In this document: piece after piece, positions 8,063-16,258 of the stretch
Layout of the letters: each line of letters opens with the position of its first letter
How positions within the stretch are numbered: position 1 is the first letter of the stretch
Source: a virus
Length of the DNA stretch: 23,616 bases
Direction: 5' to 3' (one strand)
IMG/VR virus record: IMGVR_UViG_3300025781_000077
Span: 1-23,616 of that record
Translations under genes and position numbers: made by a program
Notes under the pieces: model-generated
The model's input: the letters and a program-made list of their open reading frames with translations, nothing else
What the model was told of the DNA's origin: nothing
Databases searched by the model: none

Positions 8063-8886
8063 TATATTTTAACTCCGCCTGCTGGTTTTGCTGATAATCT
8101 AAAAGAAGCCATAACATCAATTGAAGGTGCTTTTGCACCACCGGTTAAACCTCTAGGTTGAATACGAACTTCTAACTTTGCTTTAAGAGTATTTAAGTGA
8201 GTTATTGTTTCAGTACCAAACATCTTTGCAACATCTTTTTTACTTGCTAAATCTAGATTACCGGTCTCTTCAACAAACCAAACTGTATCATCTAGCATCA
8301 TAAAAAGAATACTATGGTCTGCCTCTTTGTTCAGATTCTTAATAAACTTTTTGTGATAGTGATTTAGAATCTCAGCACCAAGATTACTGCTGTCAATATT
8401 TGCAATTGAAAACTTTTCAGTATTGTTTGAGAAGTGTTGTAGTCTAACTTTTCTCATAGCAAGATTCTTTTCAACTGAAAGCATACCCGATGAAATCTTT
8501 GTGATATTATACATCGGTTTTTTAGGATTGTCAAAGTAATTATGAAAGTCTTCAAGCAATCTTTCAGCATTATCTTTTGCCGCTTTTGTTGCGTTCATAA
8601 CTTCTAGCAGTTGCTGTTTTTCTTGTGAAGTTTCCGCATCCGGTGCATCAAAAACACCTTTCTCAAATGTCCAGTTTCTCATTGAACCCATTTGAGCCTT
8701 ATAACTTGATTTATATTCAAAGAATAAGTCAACACGTTTCTTATTGACAAATACTGAAAAACCAAAGTCAGGGAATCCTACATCAAAGCCTGCAGGTTCT
8801 GCAAATGTTTGTGGATTGCCAAGAAGTTTTTTGACCTTGTTAAAGGCCGCCTTCTCGTCTATTAGTGCTTGTGTATTGACTCCCAT
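8062..8886 (-). CDS. Conserved hypothetical, possible PD-(D/E)xK-like fold
   Basis: 274 residues. Near the N-terminus it shows 'FPDFGFSVFVNKKRVDLFFEYKSSYKAQM', spacing an Asp and an E-x-K in a way that resembles PD-(D/E)xK nucleases (D40, E57, K59), but I cannot confirm the fold. The rest is mixed alpha/beta, with a helical segment at about residues 85-120. It lies directly downstream of gp41 and ends in a TAATG overlap with the next gene. The start has only a distant AAGG (12 bases upstream). It could equally be a structural or DNA-metabolism accessory protein. Confidence 0.65.
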   Translation of the reverse strand: MGVNTQALIDEKAAFNKVKKLLGNPQTFAEPAGFDVGFPDFGFSVFVNKKRVDLFFEYKSSYKAQMGSMRNWTFEKGVFDAPDAETSQEKQQLLEVMNATKAAKDNAERLLEDFHNYFDNPKKPMYNITKISSGMLSVEKNLAMRKVRLQHFSNNTEKFSIANIDSSNLGAEILNHYHKKFIKNLNKEADHSILFMMLDDTVWFVEETGNLDLASKKDVAKMFGTETITHLNTLKAKLEVRIQPRGLTGGAKAPSIDVMASFRLSAKPAGGVKI

Positions 8887-8890
8887 CGTT

Positions 8891-8898
8891 TATTTATA
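8891..8898 (-). promoter_or_regulatory. TATAAATA box overlapping the gp41 stop codon (doubtful late promoter)
   Basis: Exact late-promoter octamer on the minus strand; its third to fifth bases are the TAA stop of the helicase gene. It ends only four bases before the next ATG, so a transcript from it would be nearly leaderless. It may be a real late start for the 8886 gene and the glycan cassette, or chance. Confidence 0.3.
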
Positions 8899-10264
8899 CC
8901 TTGAAACCTTCAAACTTTTTCTTAGGACTTTCAGATTTAAATGGCATACCTGAATCAACGATACCTGTTTGACCTGAATCATCAATATCATACAGTCTCA
9001 TTTTAGGTTTGTCAATACCTACAACAAATCTTTTGAATTGTGATGGGTCTGTGTATCTATTTTTCAACTGTTTGACCATTATCTGTCCGAGTCCTTCAAG
9101 TTCTTCAGAACTAATCAAGGCAAACATCATGTCGGCTGTAGCTGGCAAACCAAAAGACTCACTCGTGTCTTCGAGTCCTGGATCTGAACTACCATATCCT
9201 GACCGTGTTGTTTGTGTAGCAGAAACAATTGGTACTCCGAATTCAACGGCAAGACCTCGCAACTCTTCTGCAATGGATTTGACGTAGGTGTAGGAGTTGA
9301 TATTGGAACCGGGTTTAATTCGAGAAGAACAACAAATATTAAGATAATCAATATAGATGATATCTGGAACAAACGATTTTTTAAGATTAAGTTCATTAAG
9401 TAGGGTTCTGAAATGTAGTGATGATGCAGATGCGGTAGGATACTCTTTGATGATTAATTTACCTGTTACTTTGTTCTTAAGATTCGCAACTTTCTTATCA
9501 TAAGTCTCTTTAGGTAAATCTAACAAATCATCAAGTGTCACATTCAATAGATTTGCATCTATTCTTTCTGCAATACGTTCTTCAGCCATTTCCATAGTGA
9601 TGTAAAGAACGTTTCTACCCATCGACATATTTCCAGCGGCACAATGACACATAAAAAGGGACTTACCAACACCGGTGCCAGCAAGAGCAATATTAAGAGT
9701 CTTAATCGGGAGACCTCCTTTTGTAATCTTATTAAACATGTCGAGGTCAAACGGAATTCGTTCTTCTTTTCTGTGGTAGAAGTCGTATCGTTCATCAGAG
9801 TTCTCCAAGTAATCATGCCCAATTGAATTGTCAAAACTTACCGATAAAGCGTCCGATAATATTTTGGGTATCGCACCTTTGTCATTTGTTTTGTCCTTAC
9901 CGTCCAATATAGAAATAGACCCCAATACTGCGTTGTAGATTGCCCTTTCTTGACAAAAGGCTTCTGACTTTTCAATAAGCCATTGAATCTTGGATTCTTC
10001 TCCCTTAGACGATACAATCTCTTGTAGATAAGATTCTGACTTCTCCACTTCAGCATCTGAGAGATTTCTCCTCTCTTTGATGGCCAATCCAATTGCTTCA
10101 ATCGTTGGTGTAGTATTGTACTTTGAAACAAATGCGCTGAGTTCTTTGAAAATTGTCCTCTCAATTGAATCCGAGAAGTACTCATCTTTGAGGAAAGGGA
10201 GTACCTTGCGAATGTACTCTTCATTATAAATCAGGTTCCTTAATATCGTCTGTTCTAGTCTCAT
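8894..10264 (-). CDS. 41: Replicative DNA helicase gp41 (DnaB family)
   Basis: 456 residues from ATG 10264, which is preceded by GAGGAAATA; a TTG one codon upstream is less likely. The N-terminal domain (about residues 1-110) is DnaB-like and helical. The RecA-like motor shows Walker A A-G-T-G-V-G-K-S (residues about 195-202), ITMEMAEERIAERI (H1a-like), Walker B-like 'PDIIYIDYLNIC', and SATQTTRSGYG (H3 with sensor Gln). T4 gp41 is 475 residues, so the length fits. It unwinds duplex ahead of the gp43 fork and loads the primase. It overlaps the end of the upstream small gene by 41 bases, in the usual T4-like gp43-uvsX-gp41 order. Confidence 0.93.
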   Translation of the reverse strand: MRLEQTILRNLIYNEEYIRKVLPFLKDEYFSDSIERTIFKELSAFVSKYNTTPTIEAIGLAIKERRNLSDAEVEKSESYLQEIVSSKGEESKIQWLIEKSEAFCQERAIYNAVLGSISILDGKDKTNDKGAIPKILSDALSVSFDNSIGHDYLENSDERYDFYHRKEERIPFDLDMFNKITKGGLPIKTLNIALAGTGVGKSLFMCHCAAGNMSMGRNVLYITMEMAEERIAERIDANLLNVTLDDLLDLPKETYDKKVANLKNKVTGKLIIKEYPTASASSLHFRTLLNELNLKKSFVPDIIYIDYLNICCSSRIKPGSNINSYTYVKSIAEELRGLAVEFGVPIVSATQTTRSGYGSSDPGLEDTSESFGLPATADMMFALISSEELEGLGQIMVKQLKNRYTDPSQFKRFVVGIDKPKMRLYDIDDSGQTGIVDSGMPFKSESPKKKFEGFKV

Positions 10265-10544
10265 CAATTATTTCCTCGTCAATATTATCACTCATTAATT
10301 CAACTAACATATCACCAAGATACTGTTTGAAATTAACATCATTCTGTAGTTTTTTAGGCTTCTTGACTGTTGATTCTAACACATCGAAAGCAAAATGTAA
10401 ATGGGGTCCGTCTATTTCTTCCGTTATTTTTACTTTACCATATTTAAAAACGGTATCTTTGTATTCACCATCTAAAAGTTTGATGTGAGTTACCGTTTTA
10501 TCATTTTTAGGATAGATAAAGCAATAGTCAATACCTTCTGTCAT
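10224..10544 (-). CDS. Small conserved protein between SGNH hydrolase and gp41
   Basis: 106 residues. The start lies in an ATGA overlap with the upstream stop. It has a beta-rich N-terminal half ('YCFIYPKNDKTVTHIKLLDGEYKDTVFKYGKVKITEE'), then a helical segment ending 'YLGDMLVELMSDN' and an acidic tail that is read in the same DNA as the first 14 codons of gp41. I recognise it as a conserved hypothetical of aquatic T4-like phages next to gp41. Position suggests a role with the replisome (possibly helicase-associated), but nothing in the sequence proves it. Confidence 0.75.
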   Translation of the reverse strand: MTEGIDYCFIYPKNDKTVTHIKLLDGEYKDTVFKYGKVKITEEIDGPHLHFAFDVLESTVKKPKKLQNDVNFKQYLGDMLVELMSDNIDEEIIDETRTDDIKEPDL

Positions 10545-10936
10545 TTTGTTTCTCTGGCTAATTCTTTATAACCCGCCCAACTAGGATGTATACCGTCTGG
10601 TTGTAATTTTGTGATTGGTAGAACTGTGTCACCATGTTCTTCAGCAATTTCTTTTACGATTTGTTGAATATTAGGCTTGATTGCCGGTAGAATCCAGAAT
10701 ACTCTGCTACCTTTAATTTTACCACGGATGATTTCTAGTTCTTCTCTAGTCTTAACACCTTTGTGGTCGTTAGAACCAAGGCTAATGATAACTGTGTTAG
10801 CAGTCAAATCATTTTGAAGATAATCTTTCTTCCATTGCCAAGAATTCCAACCACCTTTAGCGTATGCAACACATTCAGGTCGGAACATTTCAGTCCCGAC
10901 CGCAATGCTATCACCTAGAATCATACAGTCTATCAT
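10541..10936 (-). CDS. Minimal SGNH/GDSL-type hydrolase
   Basis: 131 residues. Block I is MILGDSIAVG (nucleophile S10), block III is SLGSND (G54, N56) and block V is DGIHPS (D114, H117), so the catalytic Ser-Asp-His and oxyanion residues are all visible. At 131 residues it is much shorter than typical SGNH enzymes (about 180-220), with loops trimmed. No signal peptide, so it acts in the cytoplasm unless packaged. SGNH enzymes remove acyl groups from lipids or sugars. It is odd to find one between uvsX and gp41; it overlaps both neighbours by ATGA. Substrate unknown; an O-deacetylase acting on surface sugar is one option. Confidence 0.82.
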   Translation of the reverse strand: MIDCMILGDSIAVGTEMFRPECVAYAKGGWNSWQWKKDYLQNDLTANTVIISLGSNDHKGVKTREELEIIRGKIKGSRVFWILPAIKPNIQQIVKEIAEEHGDTVLPITKLQPDGIHPSWAGYKELARETK

Positions 10937-12003
10937 TCAGCACCATTAGTAGTTTCTACTGCAAATGCTTCTTCAATATCACCACGCATAATATTACCAG
11001 TAGCTATTCGATATTTCTGTTTGATAAAGTCTTGAAATGTTACATTTCTAAGAATTGGTGTCCAGAATTCTTTTGTATCAGTCTCTTTCAAACGATACTT
11101 TTTGTCTTCTACAACACCATCAAGGTCAACTTTAGAATACCATCCGTTAGAAGGTTTGATTACATGACCAGATTCGAGAGCGATATCAAGTAAGCCAGAC
11201 CACTTGCTAATACCACCATCAAAAGATACATTAACTGGTATTTTAGATTTCTCTTTGACATAACGACTCTTTTCTACGTTGATAATGAAATTGTAACCTA
11301 CAACTTCTGTGCCTTCTTTCTCTTGTTGTCTACCGAGAATAAAGATGTTATCCGCAGAGTAATAAGAACCTGTACCACCACCTACAATGTCTTTTGGGAA
11401 CATACCGATTTCTTTGTAAGTATGATTTACAACAATCATCGGTATATCTTTCATTGTCAGATGAGGTGTTACCATTCTAAACAATGATTTGACTTGTTTC
11501 GCACGAGACATATCAGCAACCGACTTACCTTCTAATGCATCGTCAACTTCTTTCTTAGATGCAAGATTACCGATTGAATCAATAATGATAATCAGTTTAT
11601 CTTTACGTTCTAATTGAGTTAACTGTTGCATAATATCAAACTTTAACTGTTCGATGTCAGTAAGTGGTGTATGTAAAACACGATTAGTGTCAATACCAAA
11701 CGAGTCAAAGTAAGACTGAGGAGTTCCAAACTCGCTATCGTAGAATAAGAGAGCCGCATCTTTATATTTGTCTAAGTAAGATTTTGCCATTAGAAGACTA
11801 AAAGCAGTTTTAAAGTGCTTTGAAGGACCGGCCCACATTGTGAGACCAGGTGTTAACCCACCATCAAGTGCACCGCTAAGTGCAACGTTGATGATAGGAA
11901 TTGAAGTAGGAATCATGTCCTTCTCTGTGAAGAACTTAGATTTAGAAAGAACAGCAGATTCCTTGATACTGGTGTTCTTCTTTAACTTCTCAAGTATACT
12001 CAT
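10933..12003 (-). CDS. uvsX: UvsX RecA-like recombinase
   Basis: 356 residues. The RecA-type core has Walker A G-P-S-K-H-F-K-T (residues 59-66, a form typical of UvsX rather than RecA), the catalytic Glu in 'FYDSEFG' (E91), Walker B 'LIIIIDSIGNL', and a DNA-binding-loop region around 'VGGGTGSYYSADNIFILGR'. Length is close to T4 UvsX (about 390). It drives strand exchange in recombination-dependent replication and repair. It sits in the replication block, three bases after the 69-residue gene and in ATGA overlap with the SGNH hydrolase. Confidence 0.95.
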   Translation of the reverse strand: MSILEKLKKNTSIKESAVLSKSKFFTEKDMIPTSIPIINVALSGALDGGLTPGLTMWAGPSKHFKTAFSLLMAKSYLDKYKDAALLFYDSEFGTPQSYFDSFGIDTNRVLHTPLTDIEQLKFDIMQQLTQLERKDKLIIIIDSIGNLASKKEVDDALEGKSVADMSRAKQVKSLFRMVTPHLTMKDIPMIVVNHTYKEIGMFPKDIVGGGTGSYYSADNIFILGRQQEKEGTEVVGYNFIINVEKSRYVKEKSKIPVNVSFDGGISKWSGLLDIALESGHVIKPSNGWYSKVDLDGVVEDKKYRLKETDTKEFWTPILRNVTFQDFIKQKYRIATGNIMRGDIEEAFAVETTNGAE

Positions 12004-12006
12004 AGA

Positions 12007-12216
12007 TTAATCTCTTGGTAGAGTTTGTGCCTCATTGATTAAGTCTACTAGGTCTTCAATTGTATTCACAACAATCTTTGCGCTTTTCCAATCATCTGTA
12101 TCATCACGACCAGAGATTTCAAACATAAAACCATTGTCATACATGTTGACAGTAAAACTATCATTTACTTTTGCCAACTTCTCACTAATTGTTGCTTTCT
12201 CTAACGCTTTTCCCAT
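12007..12216 (-). CDS. Small conserved protein upstream of uvsX
   Basis: 69 residues, preceded by a strong TAGGAG 6 bases before the ATG. It contains a short beta pattern 'SFTVNMYDNGFMFEISGRDDTDDWKSAKIVVNTIEDLVDLINEA', with an acidic middle and an amphipathic C-terminal helix. I recognise it as a conserved hypothetical immediately upstream of uvsX in cyanophage-like T4 relatives. Possibly an accessory to recombination or polymerase; no catalytic residues are evident. Confidence 0.75.
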   Translation of the reverse strand: MGKALEKATISEKLAKVNDSFTVNMYDNGFMFEISGRDDTDDWKSAKIVVNTIEDLVDLINEAQTLPRD

Positions 12217-12228
12217 AATGTTCTCCTA

Positions 12229-13212
12229 TTAAAACTTACCACTTGCTATATCTTTCGCCTTTTCAAAGGCAAAAGGAACTGAATAATCATATGTAGTCGA
12301 TGCGACTCCAGGTGATGCTATATTTGCTATATTCTCTTTATCAACTTGAACTGTTGTCCATAACGGAGGTGTTGTTATGTTCGGTGTGACTTCATTTACA
12401 AACGTTGTTGGTTTCTGTTCTTCTTTAGGTTCTTCTTTTTTGAACCACTTCTTAACTGACATCTCATCATATTGTTCTTTGATAGAACGATTAGCGGCAA
12501 TTAAAAGCAATACTGCTAATGGGTCAAACACAATCATAATTAACATTATGACTAGACGAACTGCTTTGTCAATCACATCTCGGTCACCAGAACCATAGAT
12601 TAACTCTGCAATATATTTTATCGGCCCAAAATCCGACTCTGCCTTTCTAAGCTCGTTCGCAATCGGTGCTCTCTCAGTATTGAGAACAGCAATCTTCTGT
12701 TGCGAAACGGTGATTTCGTTAAGTAGACGGCTACGTTCTGCTTTCTGACTGTTGCGTATAAAATTGGATTTCTCGGCACCTTTTTCTGTATCCGTTCTAC
12801 CCATAATTTGTTCAACGCTATCATCCATTTGTTTGAGATTTTTACGGACAGTTTCAATGTTTTCCCTTTCAACTTTTATGTTCTCATCAATGATTGCCAC
12901 TTTGTCAACAATAGGACCTAAGTCTGCTGAATGTTCTAAGTGTGCTTTTGATAGATACCCAAAGATACCCATTGATGTGATGAACATCAAAATAACAACT
13001 GCTGTGACAAAAGGTGCTTTAAGACTTCTCGGTGCAGTCTCCCAATTTCTATATGTCCATGATATTGTGACAAGTTTTGCCACTTCAAAGACAGAACCCA
13101 TTACAATAATAGGCCAATAAGAACCAGGGAAAATTGCAGTAAGTCCTATTACTGAATAGTATGCCGCTACACCGGAAAGTGATAAAGCGGTAAGTAAAGT
13201 TAAAAAAATCAT
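12229..13212 (-). CDS. Membrane protein with long coiled coil, between gp43 and uvsX
   Basis: 327 residues. Hydrophobic segments at about 1-24, 32-50 and 68-88, then a coiled coil of roughly 90 residues (about 105-195, 'DENIKVERENIETVRKNLKQ' onward), a fourth membrane segment near 218-242 ('VIMLIMIVFDPLAVLLLIAA'), and a charged, Thr/Pro-rich tail. The start forms an ATGA overlap with the end of the polymerase gene. A membrane protein made in step with the replication genes could tether replication to the membrane or be an early takeover protein; it is too large and too early for a holin. Similar proteins occur at this place in aquatic T4-like phages, function unknown to me. Confidence 0.8.
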   Translation of the reverse strand: MIFLTLLTALSLSGVAAYYSVIGLTAIFPGSYWPIIVMGSVFEVAKLVTISWTYRNWETAPRSLKAPFVTAVVILMFITSMGIFGYLSKAHLEHSADLGPIVDKVAIIDENIKVERENIETVRKNLKQMDDSVEQIMGRTDTEKGAEKSNFIRNSQKAERSRLLNEITVSQQKIAVLNTERAPIANELRKAESDFGPIKYIAELIYGSGDRDVIDKAVRLVIMLIMIVFDPLAVLLLIAANRSIKEQYDEMSVKKWFKKEEPKEEQKPTTFVNEVTPNITTPPLWTTVQVDKENIANIASPGVASTTYDYSVPFAFEKAKDIASGKF

Positions 13213-15758
13213 TTGAAGAATCCTTCTAGCGTATTAAGTTTCTCAGCCCTCCAGCCAACGCAATCAAGAATTGTCTGCATAGGTCCTAAGAATGTCTTTT
13301 CGAATTGTAACTCATAGTCTATGTACTTGTCAAGCCCAAACTCGGCAGGAATACGACTTGGGAATGATATTACCGAATCTTTGAATGGATTAGGTTCTTT
13401 CAGATAGGTAAACTTAATCTTCTCACCTTCTTTAATCAATTCATACTTTTTGGTAAGTTTCATTTGTTTTAGATAGTGATTATAAAGAATTGCGCCTTTG
13501 ACATGAATAGGTGTACCTTTTATATAGAGTTGCCCACCGGCATTAGAATAATTCTTTATACCATTCACACCTCTTGGGAAGGAAATCTCTTCTGCTGGCA
13601 TCGCTTTGAATTCTTTCTTGAAGTCTTTGATGAACTTCTGAATATCTTTTTCGGTACCTTTCATTATCAATGCAATCATCTCTTTCATCTTAACACGGAT
13701 AGCGGATGGTGTAGATGATTTAATAACTTCTAGACCCATAATCTTAAGGTCTGGCTCATTATATCGAACACCTTCATTATCATACACATTAAGAATATAT
13801 CGTTTCTTTGCAGTCCACATACCCTTGTCGGCAAGTGATTCACGTTTCATTTGCATCTTTTGTGCAAACACTTGCATATAATCACCGAGTTCTTTATAAG
13901 ACTTATCAATATAAGGCTCAAGTTTGTCTCTACAAACCTTGTCCATAAAGTCGATTATCTTAGTTTTAGGTAAAGATACTTCACCATCCACACCATAAAC
14001 TTTTTTGACCAAGTCACCAAGTCTTAAATAGATTGAATCAGTATCAGATGCAATTACATAATCAGTTTCTGTCTTCAACAGTTTGTTCATGTAATCATTA
14101 ATCTTATCTTGAATCCAACGAATACTTAACTGACCAGCCGTAGTAACAGCCAGAGCCAACCGAAGGTCAAAAAAGCGAAAGTACTGAGACCCAAGAGCAC
14201 CATAGGCAGAGTTGAGACCCACTTTTTTTGCAAGTTGTAGATTATTATATCTTGCAATTTTCTTTTCAATTTCATAGTGTTTAGAGACATCCTTTTCGTT
14301 TTCTAGTTCTTGTTTTGCTTGTAGGTATAGTTTCTTAAACTTCTTTCTATCTTCATACATCTCTTCCAACATCTGTGGTAAGAAACCACGAATATTTTTA
14401 CTGAAGAACTGACCATTCGGTGTTATAACAACATCTTTTGGTAAAGAAGACATATCAATACTCTTTGATAAAAGTTTATCAACATTAATACCTTGTGAAA
14501 TTACGGCTCGCATTTCATCATCATATTCTTCAGGCTCAATAAGAGTTTCAGGACTGATATTGTATTGCATCATTAAATGAGGATACAGAGAATTCAAGTC
14601 AAACGAAACAACATACTCATGGAAACCTACTTGAGGCTCTTTTACATACGCACCTTCAAATGCCATATCTTTGTCTTTAACAATACGTGGCGGTACAATG
14701 ATATCTTTCTCTTTTAGGTAAGAATAAGTCAATGCATCCCACATACGAGTCTGTGCAAACACATCATCGTAATTTGATTTCGTATCATAGGTCAAAGAGA
14801 TGGCAAGTTCAAGTAACTTTAACTTTTCTTCAAGTCTCATTACAAGACCAACGTCTTTGATGTTATATTCGATAAACTTTTGATAGTCGAGTCTATACAA
14901 TGTGTGTAGATTATCATATTCATCATACGATAACTTACCTTCACCCAATTCAACTTGTGCAATAGTTTCTAGACGATAGTTTTCTTGTGACTTACCGTTA
15001 GGAGCATACCATTTGTATAGGTCAATATAATCGAGACAAGAGACACCAAGTAATTCGTAATAAAGAACTTGTTTACCATTAATGATAGTCTTACGTTCTT
15101 TGATTATGTTCCATGGTGAAAGTTGTTTTGCGAAATCTTCGCCTACAATACGTCTAAAACGATTGACGAGATATGGTACGTCAAAGTCTTTCATGTACCA
15201 GCCGGATAGAATATCTGGTGGATCTTCAGCCCATAGCATTACGAATTTTTTGCAAAGGTCATATTCATCTTTACACTTCACATAAATTTCGTCACCTTTA
15301 GTCTCATAGTCGCCACAGCCAAAAACATAGGTCTTACCATTGACCCATTGAATACAAATTGCTGTGATGGGTTCTGTCGCTTCGTATGGGTCAGGAAAAC
15401 CATTCTCTGAACCGACCTCGATATCAATTACGGCAACTCTTACATGCTCAAAGTCGTAATCAATCAAACCAGGGTAATGGTCTGTGATATAAGCATATTC
15501 AAAACGAGCCTGACCATATATCTTAGGTGCATTAGAAACATCTCGCCAACCGTCTAGAAAGTCTCTAGCATCACGGATAGTTTCAAATTTTCTTTGCTCT
15601 AAGTTTAGACCTTGCAGACTTTTGTATTTGGAATCTTTTTTTGTTTCAAGATACAGAGATGGTGAGTATTCAATCTTTTGTCTGACTCTTTTACCATTTC
15701 TGATACCTCGAAACATTACGTTATTGCCGATAACGTGAACGCTTGTGTAAAAGTTCAT
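13209..15758 (-). CDS. 43: Family B DNA polymerase gp43
   Basis: 849 residues (T4 gp43 has 898). 3'-5' exonuclease motifs: Exo I 'AVIDIEVGSENG' with D112 and E114 at the T4 numbering, Exo II 'GWYMKDFDVPYL' (D193), Exo III 'YNIKDVGLV' (Y298, D302). Polymerase motif A is DLNSLYP (387-393), motif B KKVGLNSAYG (511-520) and motif C SDTDSIY (D572, D574). The C-terminus 'TLEGFFK' resembles the short hydrophobic tail that binds the sliding clamp. Exo II has Tyr where T4 has Asn (GWN). It starts by ATGA overlap with the Sm-like gene and lies downstream of a strong sigma70-type promoter. Confidence 0.97.
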   Translation of the reverse strand: MNFYTSVHVIGNNVMFRGIRNGKRVRQKIEYSPSLYLETKKDSKYKSLQGLNLEQRKFETIRDARDFLDGWRDVSNAPKIYGQARFEYAYITDHYPGLIDYDFEHVRVAVIDIEVGSENGFPDPYEATEPITAICIQWVNGKTYVFGCGDYETKGDEIYVKCKDEYDLCKKFVMLWAEDPPDILSGWYMKDFDVPYLVNRFRRIVGEDFAKQLSPWNIIKERKTIINGKQVLYYELLGVSCLDYIDLYKWYAPNGKSQENYRLETIAQVELGEGKLSYDEYDNLHTLYRLDYQKFIEYNIKDVGLVMRLEEKLKLLELAISLTYDTKSNYDDVFAQTRMWDALTYSYLKEKDIIVPPRIVKDKDMAFEGAYVKEPQVGFHEYVVSFDLNSLYPHLMMQYNISPETLIEPEEYDDEMRAVISQGINVDKLLSKSIDMSSLPKDVVITPNGQFFSKNIRGFLPQMLEEMYEDRKKFKKLYLQAKQELENEKDVSKHYEIEKKIARYNNLQLAKKVGLNSAYGALGSQYFRFFDLRLALAVTTAGQLSIRWIQDKINDYMNKLLKTETDYVIASDTDSIYLRLGDLVKKVYGVDGEVSLPKTKIIDFMDKVCRDKLEPYIDKSYKELGDYMQVFAQKMQMKRESLADKGMWTAKKRYILNVYDNEGVRYNEPDLKIMGLEVIKSSTPSAIRVKMKEMIALIMKGTEKDIQKFIKDFKKEFKAMPAEEISFPRGVNGIKNYSNAGGQLYIKGTPIHVKGAILYNHYLKQMKLTKKYELIKEGEKIKFTYLKEPNPFKDSVISFPSRIPAEFGLDKYIDYELQFEKTFLGPMQTILDCVGWRAEKLNTLEGFFK

Positions 15759-16060
15759 CCTAGGATAATTTCTTTTGGTTTTGGAAGTACGATGCCTGAA
15801 CCGAAGATTTGATTGTAGTTATCAATAAAATCTTGTGCTGGTGTGTATGAGTATACTACAGAATCGACCGAAAAGTCAATAGTTAAATCTTTGACTGGAT
15901 CAGCATGTAGTGGAAATGGTGAAAATCCGATGTTCGGTTGCCCATCTTTACCACGAACGGCAACGACACCTACCGGATTTTTAACTGTGAGGATTTTGTC
16001 GGTCTTAGTGATTTCACCCAAAACTTCTTCACCTGTAACCAATTTCAATATTTGAATCAT
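15755..16060 (-). CDS. Sm/LSm-like small protein upstream of gp43
   Basis: 101 residues. 'MIQILKLVTGEEVLGEITKTDKILTVKNPVGVVAV' has the bent beta-strand pattern of Sm/LSm folds (compare bacterial Hfq or YbaK-like phage proteins), followed by 'IGFSPFPLHADPVKDLTIDFSVDSVVYSYTP'. AAGG precedes the ATG. A protein of this kind directly before DNA polymerase is common in aquatic T4-like phages; in T4 this place is taken by the translational repressor RegA, which is not similar. Inference: RNA-binding or an assembly factor. The fold is a judgement by eye. Confidence 0.7.
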   Translation of the reverse strand: MIQILKLVTGEEVLGEITKTDKILTVKNPVGVVAVRGKDGQPNIGFSPFPLHADPVKDLTIDFSVDSVVYSYTPAQDFIDNYNQIFGSGIVLPKPKEIILG

Positions 16061-16076
16061 AATAACCTTATAATGT

Positions 16077-16150
16077 TGGAGCGTGGTAGGGGAATCGAAC
16101 CCCTGTCTTGAGCTTGGAAGGCTCTAATTCTACCATTAAACTAACCACGC
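16077..16150 (-). tRNA. tRNA-Gly(UCC)
   Basis: Cloverleaf with acceptor GCGTGGT/ACCACGC, discriminator T and encoded CCA, and anticodon loop CTTCCAA. The outer anticodon-stem pair is A-A. It lies 16 bases before the Sm-like/gp43 operon and after a perfect promoter, so it heads that early transcript. Confidence 0.96.
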
Positions 16151-16157
16151 ATAAATA
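16150..16157 (+). promoter_or_regulatory. CATAAATA, one mismatch from late promoter box (weak)
   Basis: Plus-strand CATAAATA about 100 bases before the plus-strand gene at 16259, the only late-like box upstream of it. One base overlaps the 5' end of the opposite-strand tRNA. Weak evidence. Confidence 0.2.
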
Positions 16158-16169
16158 GATAGTTCATCT

Positions 16170-16198
16170 ATTATATATGAAATCGTCCGAACTGTCAA
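16170..16198 (-). promoter_or_regulatory. Perfect sigma70-type promoter (TTGACA-N17-TATAAT)
   Basis: On the minus strand, TTGACA (16193-16198) and TATAAT (16170-16175) are spaced exactly 17 bases. It would start transcription about 10-15 bases before tRNA-Gly(UCC) and read on into the Sm-like, gp43, uvsX and gp41 genes. This is a host-polymerase early promoter. Confidence 0.9.
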
Positions 16199-16258
16199 GC
16201 AGTTCCTGTTATCTTTACCATGTATTTTGACTATTAAATCTGGTAATCATAACGCTAC

